A DNA stretch of 32,769 nt from Oscillospiraceae bacterium (GTDB lineage: Bacteria > Bacillota_A > Clostridia > Oscillospirales > Oscillospiraceae), in the NCBI GenBank assembly GCA_021771675.1, contig JAETOP010000032.1, forward strand, positions 1 to 32,769. Direction: 5' to 3'. Below the pieces are notes generated by a model. The model had not been told where the DNA came from, did no database searches, and saw only the letters and a program-made list of their open reading frames with translations. Position 1 is the stretch's first letter. Each line of letters starts with the position of its first letter. Of this stretch, positions 1-7,167 are shown piece by piece. The position numbers and the translations under genes were made by a program.

Positions 1-254
1 CTGCCCAAAAAGCCGCTGTAAATGGCCTGAAAGTCCAGACCCAGAGACTTCCAGTGGGCGGAGACCTTGGGCAGTTCGTCGGTCATATCCAAAAAGGTAA
101 AACCCTCAAATCCGCCGGTGTGAGTGGAGAGAAAGGCGGTGGGCAGAGGACAGCACTGAACGCCCATGGCGGACAGGATGGGAATGGCGACGGTCAGCGA
201 GCAGCGGCCGAAGCCGGACATGTCATGGATGGCGGCAACACGGGGTGTTGGCAT
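1..254 (-). CDS. Pyridoxal/pyridoxamine kinase, N-terminal part (runs off the window)
   Basis: The reverse strand encodes about 84 residues starting MPTPRVAAIHDMSGFGRCSL. The IHDxSGFGRCSLT stretch, then PTAxLSTHTGGF and the later DFQAIYSGFLG, are typical of the PdxK/PdxY ribokinase-fold kinases common in Clostridia. These phosphorylate pyridoxal, pyridoxamine or pyridoxine with ATP in the cytoplasm to salvage vitamin B6. The ATG at 254 has a GAGGA-type ribosome site about seven bases upstream. The C-terminal half, with the ATP site and catalytic Asp, lies outside the window, so substrate preference cannot be judged. The gene is ordinary chromosome and lies outside the mobile element. The 150 bp between it and the tRNA promoter hold nothing I can identify. 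Confidence 0.88.
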   Translation of the reverse strand, partial: MPTPRVAAIHDMSGFGRCSLTVAIPILSAMGVQCCPLPTAFLSTHTGGFEGFTFLDMTDELPKVSAHWKSLGLDFQAIYSGFLG

Positions 255-404
255 GGCGGAGTTCCTCGTTTCATCAGATTACAAAGTCCATGACATTGTA
301 TCGCAGATTTTGGAAATGTTCAATACCAGAGATGCCGAAGCGGAAAATTTGCCGGGGAAGCTAGGCCGATGGGATAAAAATGGCCGCCGCGCTCCAATGA
401 GATT

Positions 405-433
405 TTGACAGCGGCACGCGAGTATGCTATAAT
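405..433 (+). promoter_or_regulatory. Consensus SigA promoter of the split tRNA-Leu
   Basis: A perfect -35 TTGACA (405-410), a 17-bp spacer and a perfect -10 TATAAT (428-433) lie about 31 bp before the tRNA 5' end at 465. This is the original chromosomal tRNA promoter. After integration it transcribes only the 5' tRNA half and then reads into the element. Confidence 0.9.
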
Positions 434-464
434 TAATTCGATTTCCAATGGTGAAAGCAAATAG

Positions 465-503
465 GCGCCTGTGATGGAATTGGTAGACATGCGAGATTTA
501 GGT
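465..503 (+). pseudogene. 5' half of tRNA-Leu(UAG), split by the mobile element
   Basis: The sequence starts with acceptor strand GCGCCTG, continues through a D-arm identical to the intact tRNA at 590, then the 5' anticodon stem CGAGA and loop TTTAGGT. After that, tRNA similarity stops and element sequence (GATGTCACC) begins. The missing 3' half lies at 25,865-25,910 and ends with CAGGCGC plus ACCA, which pairs perfectly with GCGCCTG. The rejoined gene is 85 nt, the same length as the intact copy. Confidence 0.9.
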
Positions 504-512
504 GATGTCACC
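497..512. other. attL: left junction of the integrated element
   Basis: The core TTTAGGT (497-503) is the tRNA anticodon loop and is followed by the element arm; TGATGTCACC occupies 503-512. This arm is the exact reverse complement of GGTGACATCA at the right end (25,846-25,855). Exact strand-exchange bases within the core cannot be fixed from one junction pair. Confidence 0.85.
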
Positions 513-550
513 TCAGTGTAGGTTTTTCTTGGTGCATAATTGCGTGATTA

Positions 551-559
551 TGATATAAT
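551..559 (+). promoter_or_regulatory. Extended -10 promoter of the element-borne tRNA-Leu
   Basis: TGaTATAAT (551-559) is a perfect extended -10 box about 31 bp before the tRNA 5' end. There is no good -35 at 17 bp; TTGGTG at 529 is a poor match with a 19-bp spacer. It lies inside the element, so the tRNA at 590 does not depend on the chromosomal promoter. Confidence 0.7.
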
Positions 560-589
560 AAACAGCTGATATAAGAATGCAGCTCATAT

Positions 590-674
590 GCGGGCATGAT
601 GGAATTGGTAGACATGCGAGATTTAGGTTCTCGTGCAGCGATGCGTTGGGGTTCGAGTCCCCATGCCCGCACCA
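590..674 (+). tRNA. tRNA-Leu (anticodon UAG), intact, carried inside the element
   Basis: A complete class II tRNA of 85 nt with encoded CCA. The acceptor stem GCGGGCA/TGCCCGC pairs fully, the anticodon stem is CGAGA/TCTCG with loop TTTAGGT, the long variable arm has stem GCA/TGC, and the T-stem TGGGG/CCCCA pairs fully around TTCGAGT. The anticodon TAG reads CUA and other CUN leucine codons. From position 8 through the variable arm it is identical to the split tRNA (465-503 joined to 25,865-25,910). Only the acceptor and T stems differ. It has its own promoter and terminator and lies 87 bp inside the left core. Confidence 0.95.
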
Positions 675-678
675 ACCT

Positions 679-707
679 AAGCAGGCTCTTGTTGAGCCTG
701 CTTTTTA
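679..707 (+). terminator. Intrinsic terminator of the element tRNA-Leu
   Basis: Stem GCAGGCTC / GAGCCTGC (681-688, 694-701) with loop TTGTT, followed directly by TTTTTATT. It starts a few bases after the CCA end. Confidence 0.88.
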
Positions 708-722
708 TTGGAGATGATTTGT

Positions 723-1454
723 ATGCCATTTGAAAAAGAAATTAGAGACACCATTTTAGCGTATTGCATGCGCGATTTGCCAAATGACATCTGGTATGAG
801 AATGCGTTTGATTTTGTGAAAGATAGCTCGCTCAAGGCAAGATTGATTTCAGAATTTAAAAATGCGCGATTTATATACAAAATGTTTGAAGGGCTTGCCG
901 CTGAAGACGAGTTGCTACTTGCCGAAGTGAAAATGCAGGTGCTAATGTATGCATCCATTTTCGAAGCAACGATTCATTATGTCCTTTTTGATCAGTACTA
1001 CAAAAACACTCCTATTGTTCAGAATCTGCTTACCCAAAAAGTCAACAAGCCATTTTCCATTCCCACCAGTCAATTATCTGCTATTAATAAACTGCTTTTT
1101 CATGACGGGAAAACAATTATACCTTATTTTGAAACTACGCAAAAACGAGATATTACTAAAGTTCGGTTTGATGAAAAATGTATTGCAGCGTTCCAACTCG
1201 GTATCTTAACGGGGATTCCTGAACAAAATGACCCTACTGCGGATATTTTGTCGGATATCAAACAGATTGCAGGTATGCCCCCCTTCTGTGCTGAATTAAT
1301 TAGGATTTACGAGGTTCGCAACGCAATTCATTTGCATGCAGAATTAAAAAAGGAAATAGATTATCATTTGGCTCTTTCCAAAATTGCATATCGAAGAATG
1401 CAACCTTTCCTAAATCAAATCAGAACTAAACTGAATACAGATGGTTTGCTCTGA
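723..1454 (+). CDS. Uncharacterised protein with a possible HEPN-type RNase motif
   Basis: A 243-residue, mostly helical, cytoplasmic-looking protein with no signal peptide or membrane segment. I do not recognise the family with confidence. Near the C-terminus, EVRNAIHLHAELKK (residues about 197-210) contains R-N-x4-H (R199, N200, H205). This fits the R-polar-x4-6-H active-site motif of HEPN domains, which are RNases in many toxin and antiphage systems. I chose the ATG at 723 because GGAG at 710-713 is well spaced; ATG 714 and TTG 708 are in frame but too close to that site. The gene is AT-rich compared with the element backbone, and its end lies 92 bp before the DUF4238 gene. A toxin or defence role is inference only. 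Confidence 0.6.
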   Translation: MPFEKEIRDTILAYCMRDLPNDIWYENAFDFVKDSSLKARLISEFKNARFIYKMFEGLAAEDELLLAEVKMQVLMYASIFEATIHYVLFDQYYKNTPIVQNLLTQKVNKPFSIPTSQLSAINKLLFHDGKTIIPYFETTQKRDITKVRFDEKCIAAFQLGILTGIPEQNDPTADILSDIKQIAGMPPFCAELIRIYEVRNAIHLHAELKKEIDYHLALSKIAYRRMQPFLNQIRTKLNTDGLL

Positions 1455-1545
1455 AAACCTTCTAACAGCACCTGGTGGGAAGACCCCAAATGTACGAGTG
1501 ACTATTTTTAATAGGGCGTATATGAGTAGATTGGAGCGGGTCAGC

Positions 1546-2577
1546 ATGGCAACTACAACCAAAAAGCAACATTATGTCTGGAGAAAGTATCTTGCGCCGT
1601 GGACGAATAACGGAAGCCTTGATACAGGAAAGATCTTCGTGTATCGGAAAAAAACAAGGGGCACACAGCAGGTAATTGAACAGCGCGAACTGATGAAAAT
1701 AGGGTTTGAAAACTATTTTTACGATATCAGCGGCTTTACCAAGAAAGATATCAGAGTATATGAACAGTTTCTTGCGTATATACAGAAAGATCAGTTGATT
1801 CAATTTGGCGTAAACATGGAGACCCTGGAGCTCGCAAATTCCCAAAAAGATTTTATCGAAAAGGAAATCATGTGTTCTGCCGAAGACATTGACAATTCGT
1901 ATCATTTTCTTGATCTGTTAAAATCAAAGAATCCCTCATTTTATCAGGATAGCACCGCACAGGTATTGATCAACACGCTAAAGGATGAGATTATTAACCG
2001 CGTTATGTTTCAAGAACAAGTCTTATCGGACCAGGAATTGATTCAAAAAATGGTCGAATGTGCGGACGATATAGATACACCAGACTTGAAGTATGAGTTC
2101 AATTTATTTTTTTGTATTCAATATTTTCGTTCACCCAAAATTCATGGCAACCTTTCAAAATCCTTTGAGGATTTTAAAAAACTGTCTCCTGATTATTCTG
2201 ACCTGAAAGCAAACTTTTTTGTGAAACTGATCACCCTGTATTACGCACAGAAGATGGCACTGAATATCACCCAGAATTTAAAATCGAAATTGGTGGTATA
2301 TGAAAACAGGACAGCGCTCCCATTTATCACTGGAGACACCCCCATCGTTGTACACCCGCGTTCGAGCGCCCAATTGACGGTGTTTTACTATCCCATTTCA
2401 CCTGAGATTGCTGTCAGTATGATGATTTCCAATATATTCTCATTCAAGGAGAATGAAGTTGTACCGATTGACGATGTCTCCAAGGTAAAAGCGTTTAATG
2501 ACATGCTGTACGAAAATTGCTTCAATGAAGTGTACGCAAACGACAATAAGATATTAAATGTGTACTGCACACCCTAA
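1546..2577 (+). CDS. DUF4238 domain-containing protein
   Basis: A 343-residue protein whose N-terminus KKQHYVWRKYLAPW and later PFITGDTP followed by FYYPISPE match the pattern of DUF4238 proteins: an opening H-x-x-x-x-x-Y-L-x-x-F/W motif and a late F-x-T-x-D-x-P motif. The biochemical role of DUF4238 is unknown; such genes are scattered among accessory and defence-type islands. The ATG at 1546 is preferred because the domain begins within a few residues of it and GGAG lies about 10 bases upstream; an ATG at 1522 is possible. It is AT-rich, follows the HEPN-like gene on the same strand, and converges on the recombinase gene that ends at 2590. It may work with its neighbour, but nothing in the sequence proves this. 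Confidence 0.72.
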   Translation: MATTTKKQHYVWRKYLAPWTNNGSLDTGKIFVYRKKTRGTQQVIEQRELMKIGFENYFYDISGFTKKDIRVYEQFLAYIQKDQLIQFGVNMETLELANSQKDFIEKEIMCSAEDIDNSYHFLDLLKSKNPSFYQDSTAQVLINTLKDEIINRVMFQEQVLSDQELIQKMVECADDIDTPDLKYEFNLFFCIQYFRSPKIHGNLSKSFEDFKKLSPDYSDLKANFFVKLITLYYAQKMALNITQNLKSKLVVYENRTALPFITGDTPIVVHPRSSAQLTVFYYPISPEIAVSMMISNIFSFKENEVVPIDDVSKVKAFNDMLYENCFNEVYANDNKILNVYCTP

Positions 2578-2589
2578 CAATTAACGTCC

Positions 2590-3861
2590 CTATAACGTAT
2601 TGAAGATTCTTTCCATTGTAATCTCATCTACCTCCTGCTCCAGTTCCCGTACTTTTTCCTGTAACGACAAAATGTGGGCGTCGAGGACCGGTTTCCTCAA
2701 CGCCCACATTTTTTGCTTCCGCTTCAGTTCCTTTTGCTCCTCACCCATCCTGATCCGCATGGTCTGGGCAAACTCCTGCACCGCTGCATCCAGCACCTCC
2801 TCATGGATTCGGTGAGAACTGCAATAGCTTTTCCCGTTCCGATGGTAGCCCTTACAGACATACTCCACACGCCGCTTGCCGTTCCAGTACCGGATCATCG
2901 GCACAAAGGGGCTGCCGCACTCTTTGCAGAGAATCAGTCCGGCGTAGCGGTGCTTCGCCTTGTTGCCATTGGCCGGACGAGCTTGCGCTTTCAGTTTTTG
3001 CTGAGCCTTCTCCCAGATGTCACGCTGAATAATAGCAGGAAAGAAGTTTTCGTGCCGGTACCACTCCGCCTGCTCCAATCGCTTCGCCTTGCCGCCGTTG
3101 GTTTCCGAGCGGTGGTTGATGAGCACCCCGGTATAGGCCTCTTCCACCAGGATGTTTTTTACGCTGGCATATGTCCACACATAGCGCCCATCACTGGTTT
3201 TGCTTGCCGTGCAGACTTCTTTGCCACATTGCTCCGCTCGGAGCTGCGCCGGTGTCTTTCGCCCCGCAGCATTAAGCCGCCGGGTGATCTCTTTCTGCCC
3301 ACACCCCTGCAAGTACAGAGAATAGACGAGCTGCACCGTGACCGCCGCCTCTGCGTCTATCCTGATCTGCCCCGTATTTTTGTCTTTCCAGTAGCCGAAG
3401 GGCGGCGTGATCACGATGCCGTCTTTCTGCTTTTGCCGGTATCCAGCCCGGATCTTTTTGCCAATGTCCTTTGCATAATAATCATTCATCAGGCCACGGA
3501 CTCCGATGATCAAGTCATCTTCGTCGCGGAATGTATCAACGCCCTCCGTGGCAGAGATCACGCGCACCTGGTGTTCCCGCAGGTAATCAATAAACAATGC
3601 GGTCTGGGTTCTATGACGGCCAAGCCGGGATAAGTCTTTTACGATGACAGCGTCAATTTTATCAGCGTCCACAGCCGCCGTGAGTTCGTCCAGCCCACGG
3701 CGGTTAAATTTCATGCCGCCTACATTATCATCGAATGATTGTCCCACGATGATGTACCCGTGCTGATCAGCAAACGCCTGGCAGATTTCTTGCTGATTCA
3801 GCAAAGAGTTCATCTCTTGGTCATCATCGTTTGATAGCCGCGCATAAAGCCATACCCGCAT
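2590..3861 (-). CDS. Large serine recombinase, C-terminally short
   Basis: A 423-residue protein. The N-terminal catalytic domain starts MRVWLYARLSND with nucleophile Ser10 and has the KDLSRLGRHR motif. A recombinase domain follows, then a zinc ribbon (CKEC...C...C around residues 312-350) and the start of a coiled coil. It ends at MERIFNTL, exactly where its 552-residue neighbour continues from MERIRDKAN for about 130 more residues. It therefore lacks the rest of the coiled coil and the C-terminal tail. The ATG lies 10 bp after the partner's stop, and its ribosome site AGGTGA overlaps that stop, so the two are translationally coupled. It probably acts with the partner in integration or excision, but the truncation makes full activity uncertain. 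Confidence 0.88.
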   Translation of the reverse strand: MRVWLYARLSNDDDQEMNSLLNQQEICQAFADQHGYIIVGQSFDDNVGGMKFNRRGLDELTAAVDADKIDAVIVKDLSRLGRHRTQTALFIDYLREHQVRVISATEGVDTFRDEDDLIIGVRGLMNDYYAKDIGKKIRAGYRQKQKDGIVITPPFGYWKDKNTGQIRIDAEAAVTVQLVYSLYLQGCGQKEITRRLNAAGRKTPAQLRAEQCGKEVCTASKTSDGRYVWTYASVKNILVEEAYTGVLINHRSETNGGKAKRLEQAEWYRHENFFPAIIQRDIWEKAQQKLKAQARPANGNKAKHRYAGLILCKECGSPFVPMIRYWNGKRRVEYVCKGYHRNGKSYCSSHRIHEEVLDAAVQEFAQTMRIRMGEEQKELKRKQKMWALRKPVLDAHILSLQEKVRELEQEVDEITMERIFNTL

Positions 3862-3871
3862 CTGTTATCAC

Positions 3872-5530
3872 CTACCCCGCATAGTAATCGCCGTAGATCA
3901 CCGCTCCCAACCTGTCATAGTCAAAATCTGCGGAGGGGAAGCAATCTGTCTGCGCCCCGTTTTCGAAGATATCCAGATGGTCACGGAAGGGTGCTTTCAG
4001 CCGGATCTCCAAATCCAGCCTGCCGTCCTCCTCATGAACGAGGATCTTCTCCACCAGCATCCTCAGATGTGCTTCTGACATTTTGCCCTCTCGCAGGATG
4101 TCGTCGATCAGGCTGATGTCCCGCTTCAGCTTGGCCTGTCGGCTGCGGAGCATTTCTGAAATATTCTGCAATTCTTCGATTTGCTTTTTGGCCTCCGCGA
4201 TCTGCTCCTCGCGCTTGGCGATCATGCGGTCGTAGCGTTCCGCGTTGGCCTTATCCCGAATGCGTTCCATCAGGATCACCTCTACTTCTTCCTCCAGCAG
4301 GAGAATGTGTTCTTTCAGTTTAGTTATTTTAGAGCTGGCCACGGAAGCCTTTGGCGTCCATTTATCAATGAGCCATTCCATCCGCGACCAGTTTTCCTCA
4401 TACATTTTCTTTGTTCGCAGGATCTCCGCGCCGATCAATCTGTCCAATGTTTCCTCGTCTACCATGTGAGAGGAGCAGTGTTCCCTGCCATACCGATGGT
4501 AGGTGTCGCAGACATAGGCGACCCGTTCCCCGCTTTTCAGCTTGATTCGTTTCCCGATAAAGGTTCGGCCACAATCCTTGCAGCGGAGTAATCCCCCGTA
4601 CCGGAGGATGCCCCGGTTGGTACCCGCACGGACATTTTTCTCTTTGCGCTCTGCAAGGAGTGCTTGAGCCTGCTCCCATATCTCACAGGTCACGATCACT
4701 GGCAGATAATTCTCGTGGCGGAACTGCTCCTCCGGGTCTGTGAAGCGGAAGGTCTTATTGATTTTATTGCGCTCGCTCTTGTGGCAGATCAGGGTGCCGA
4801 TGTAGCTTTCATCTCTCAAGATTCGGGCCACCATCGTTGCGTCCCACAGATATTTTTTGAGGATGCCATCCTGGGTGTTGGGCAGGCGCTTATTTAGCAG
4901 TTCCGCCTGCATAAGTGCCGGCGTTTTCCTCCTCTGTTCATTCAGTGTGCGGGCGATGGCCTTCATGCCGCTGCCGCCGACATAGGCGGAGAAAATCAGC
5001 CGGACCGTTTCGGCGGCTTCTTCTACGACAACGACCTTTTTTGTGTTCTTATCCTTGAAATAACCGAAGGGTGGGATGGTCACAATACCTTCCTTTTGCT
5101 TTTGCCGGTAACCGGTCCGCACACGGCGGCTGCCGTCGCGAGCATAGAAGTCGTTGACCAATCCTTTGAATCCGATGATGAGATCATCGTTCTCATTGAA
5201 GGTGTCGATATTTTCCGTTGCGGACAGGACCCGCACATCATGTTCTCGGAGGTAGTCAATAAAGAGTGCTGTCTGCGTTCGGTGACGGCCCAGGCGGGAC
5301 AGGTCTTTAACGATAATCGCTTCGATCTTGCCCGCTTCGACCACCTCATAGATTTTGTCGATGCCCTCACGGTTGAAGTGCATACCGCTGACATTGTCAT
5401 CGAAGGATTCGCCAACTACTTCGTGACCGTTGCTGACAGCAAAGTTGTATATGATTTTTCTCTGGTTATTCAGAGAGTTGAGTTCTTCGTCCTCATCTCT
5501 GGACAGCCGGTAATAGAGCCAGACTTTCAT
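3872..5530 (-). CDS. Large serine recombinase (probable integrase/excisionase)
   Basis: A 552-residue recombinase of the TnpX/CcrA-type large serine family. The catalytic domain (residues 1-150) has YYRLSRD with Ser10 and IVKDLSRLGRHRTQ. The recombinase DNA-binding domain spans about 155-290, the zinc ribbon has cysteines near 317, 320, 341 and 352, and a long charged coiled coil covers about 390-490 before the C-terminal tail. This enzyme is the best candidate for cutting the 7-bp TTTAGGT core, because att sites with inverted arms and a short core fit serine recombinases. The start ATG has AAAGGA about seven bases upstream. It leads the tandem recombinase pair and lies downstream of the 58-residue small protein. 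An 11-bp inverted repeat sits just before it. Confidence 0.93.
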   Translation of the reverse strand: MKVWLYYRLSRDEDEELNSLNNQRKIIYNFAVSNGHEVVGESFDDNVSGMHFNREGIDKIYEVVEAGKIEAIIVKDLSRLGRHRTQTALFIDYLREHDVRVLSATENIDTFNENDDLIIGFKGLVNDFYARDGSRRVRTGYRQKQKEGIVTIPPFGYFKDKNTKKVVVVEEAAETVRLIFSAYVGGSGMKAIARTLNEQRRKTPALMQAELLNKRLPNTQDGILKKYLWDATMVARILRDESYIGTLICHKSERNKINKTFRFTDPEEQFRHENYLPVIVTCEIWEQAQALLAERKEKNVRAGTNRGILRYGGLLRCKDCGRTFIGKRIKLKSGERVAYVCDTYHRYGREHCSSHMVDEETLDRLIGAEILRTKKMYEENWSRMEWLIDKWTPKASVASSKITKLKEHILLLEEEVEVILMERIRDKANAERYDRMIAKREEQIAEAKKQIEELQNISEMLRSRQAKLKRDISLIDDILREGKMSEAHLRMLVEKILVHEEDGRLDLEIRLKAPFRDHLDIFENGAQTDCFPSADFDYDRLGAVIYGDYYAG

Positions 5531-5544
5531 AATCGTTCCTTTCC

Positions 5545-5580
5545 GCTATGGTGTGCCGATTATTCACGACACACCATAGC
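5545..5580. repeat. Perfect 11-bp inverted repeat upstream of the recombinase pair
   Basis: GCTATGGTGTG (5545-5555) and CACACCATAGC (5570-5580) flank a 14-bp centre; CG/CG pairs continue inside after one mismatch. It lies 15 bp upstream of the recombinase ATG. It could be a recombinase-bound operator, an intercistronic hairpin or a secondary recombination site. There is no clear T-tract. Confidence 0.6.
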
Positions 5581-5611
5581 ACGCAAGTTTTTGAATAGCT
5601 ATCAAAACAAA

Positions 5612-5788
5612 TCAGGCAACTTCAGTTTCTACCTTACCAACAAAATCCGGGGCCTGATTTGTGTACGGATTATCCACAGACAGATAGTCGTGGAGCATCA
5701 TTTTCAGAAAATCATCAAACTGATCGTCCGTACCCACATAGGAGTACATGACGCTTGCAATATTGGATTCTTTTCTCTTTCTACCCAT
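5612..5788 (-). CDS. Small conserved-looking protein between relaxase and recombinases
   Basis: A 58-residue acidic protein beginning MGRKRKESNIASVMYSYVG and rich in Asp and Tyr (FDDFLKMMLHDYLSVDNPY). The ATG at 5788 is chosen over an upstream in-frame start because GAAAGGA lies five bases before it. Small proteins of this kind often sit between mobilization and recombinase genes in Clostridia elements. I do not know its function; it might be a recombination directionality factor or a DNA-binding accessory, but it has no obvious helix-turn-helix. It is followed after 81 bp by the 552-residue recombinase on the same strand. Confidence 0.65.
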   Translation of the reverse strand: MGRKRKESNIASVMYSYVGTDDQFDDFLKMMLHDYLSVDNPYTNQAPDFVGKVETEVA

Positions 5789-5821
5789 AGCGTTCCTTTC
5801 TCCCGAAGTCAATTCGGGCAA

Positions 5822-5850
5822 TAAAAATAGCAGACCTCACATGGTCTGCT
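5822..5850 (-). terminator. Intrinsic terminator overlapping the end of the relaxase gene
   Basis: On the minus strand, AGCAGACC / GGTCTGCT form an 8-bp stem with a 6-nt loop that contains the relaxase stop codon, followed by ATTTTTATT. It should separate the mobilization operon from the recombinase operon. Confidence 0.78.
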
Positions 5851-7162
5851 GCCAGTCATAACTCACCTCGTCCTCGTGGTCATCTGCCTTGTGACCGAGG
5901 GCAATCTTCTTTTCGCGTTCTTTTTGCAGTACCTTTCTGTCGGTGTGGTGCTGTACGGGCATCACAGGGGCAGCAGACTGGAGCTGCTCCAGACGGTGCC
6001 CAAGCCCCACCAGAGCAGAAGCAGTGCTGCCGCCGCCATTAGCAGAAAGATCAATGCCTGAATACTGATGTGTGGTAGATGCAGTCTGGGAAGTCTGATT
6101 CTGTGCAGAGAAAAAGAGTTCTCTTTCGGTTTCCCAGCCTGTTCGCTCATCTGCTCCAGATGCCGTACCGTCTTCAGAAGATCGTCCAGCTGCGTCCGTG
6201 TGGGAAGCCGCGACATCTGCCTGCTGATGCGCTCCAACAGATCCGTCTGCCGATCCGCATGGTACCACAGTGTATCCAGATCTTTCATCATTCGCTCCCA
6301 GTCTGTTTTCGAGGGACACGCTTCGTGAGGTGGTGTCGGCGTCGTAAGTTCTGTCTGCCGAGGGTTGCGCTGCTTGAGTTCTTGCAGAGACAATCTCTGC
6401 TCTGATTCTGAATTCACGTTCCATGGCCTCCTTGCAATACTTTTCTTCGTGCAGTTTGTTGTCGCGGCATTTCAAGCCGTCCGGGGTAGTGTAGGTGATG
6501 TACTTGCGCCCACTTTCCCAGCGGACGGCGTAGCCCTCGGACGCCATCAGGGAAACGAAGGCGTCCTTGTCGGCGGCGTATTTCATGCACTCATCAATGG
6601 TGTTCATGAGCCGCAGTTTCCAGCTTTGGCCCCTCAGCGCCGTGTGGTACTCCGCACCGCCCATGCCGTGGGCCTGCTGCGTGATCGACTCAAAGACCGG
6701 CAGGCACATCTCCTGACAGATCGCATCGTTGCGCCGCATTAGTTCCTGGATCTGCTCTTTCGCCATGTGCAGCTTTTTGCCGGTCTCAAAGTTAACGGAG
6801 TTGATGACGCAGTGGGAGTGGATGTGCTCGCGGTCTACATGGGTGCAGACCAGCACCTCACAGCCATCGAAATACTCCGCCAGCCGCCGAGCGGCTTCGT
6901 GGGCCTGTCGGGGATCAATCGCCGCGCCCTTCGGAAAGCTCTGCACCATGTGATAGAACATCACGCCGCCGTCCTTGTGGTAGAGGAGTTTGGTGTTCAG
7001 GAAATCGTCGTAGACGCTTTGCGGTTGGCAGTTGATGCCGCTGATGAGCGGTTCGTCCTCCCATGCGGTTTTCTTCTCCTGCATGACATAGAGCATCACG
7101 CCGCGCATGGCGGCGCGGGACTGTGTGCCCCGTTTGTAGTTCACAAAATGTACGATGGCCAT
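5837..7162 (-). CDS. Relaxase (MobA/VirD2-like mobilization nuclease)
   Basis: A 441-residue protein with an N-terminal relaxase domain (about 1-200). The signature THVDREHIHSH (residues 107-117) supplies the three-histidine metal site, FYHMVQSF near 69-76 is another conserved motif, and Tyr9 or Tyr25 are candidate catalytic tyrosines. It would nick oriT and pilot the strand during mobilization. The C-terminal 190 residues are low-complexity Ser/Thr/Gly/Asp-rich, and their DNA doubles as the coding region of a nested gene (5962-6417). I prefer ATG 7162; a GTG at 7171 overlaps the MobC stop (GTGA) and is the alternative. It lies downstream of MobC in one operon. No secretion genes accompany it. 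Confidence 0.92.
   Translation of the reverse strand: MAIVHFVNYKRGTQSRAAMRGVMLYVMQEKKTAWEDEPLISGINCQPQSVYDDFLNTKLLYHKDGGVMFYHMVQSFPKGAAIDPRQAHEAARRLAEYFDGCEVLVCTHVDREHIHSHCVINSVNFETGKKLHMAKEQIQELMRRNDAICQEMCLPVFESITQQAHGMGGAEYHTALRGQSWKLRLMNTIDECMKYAADKDAFVSLMASEGYAVRWESGRKYITYTTPDGLKCRDNKLHEEKYCKEAMEREFRIRAEIVSARTQAAQPSADRTYDADTTSRSVSLENRLGANDERSGYTVVPCGSADGSVGAHQQADVAASHTDAAGRSSEDGTASGADERTGWETERELFFSAQNQTSQTASTTHQYSGIDLSANGGGSTASALVGLGHRLEQLQSAAPVMPVQHHTDRKVLQKEREKKIALGHKADDHEDEVSYDWQQTM
5962..6417 (-). CDS. MobB-like membrane-anchored protein nested inside the relaxase gene
   Basis: A 151-residue protein read in a different frame from the relaxase, on the same strand and wholly inside it. 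It begins at a GTG with an almost perfect AAGGAGG nine bases upstream, which is unusual inside another gene. The middle is charged and heptad-like (TDLLERISRQMSRLPTRTQ), and the C-terminus has one strong membrane helix (IQALIFLLMAAAALLLLWW, about residues 123-146). The RSF1010 family has the same arrangement: MobB overlaps mobA in another frame, carries a membrane helix and aids transfer. Homology to MobB is not shown; the analogy rests on position and topology. The relaxase frame over this stretch is low-complexity, as expected if this frame is the constrained one. Confidence 0.75.
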   Translation of the reverse strand: MNSESEQRLSLQELKQRNPRQTELTTPTPPHEACPSKTDWERMMKDLDTLWYHADRQTDLLERISRQMSRLPTRTQLDDLLKTVRHLEQMSEQAGKPKENSFSLHRIRLPRLHLPHISIQALIFLLMAAAALLLLWWGLGTVWSSSSLLPL

Positions 7163-7167
7163 ACGGC

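Noticed and set aside
590..674. The intact tRNA-Leu as part of an original chromosomal tandem tRNA cluster
   Set aside because: The attP-derived arm at 503-512 lies between it and the split half, so it is inside the element unless a later rearrangement moved it; kept as the alternative to test.
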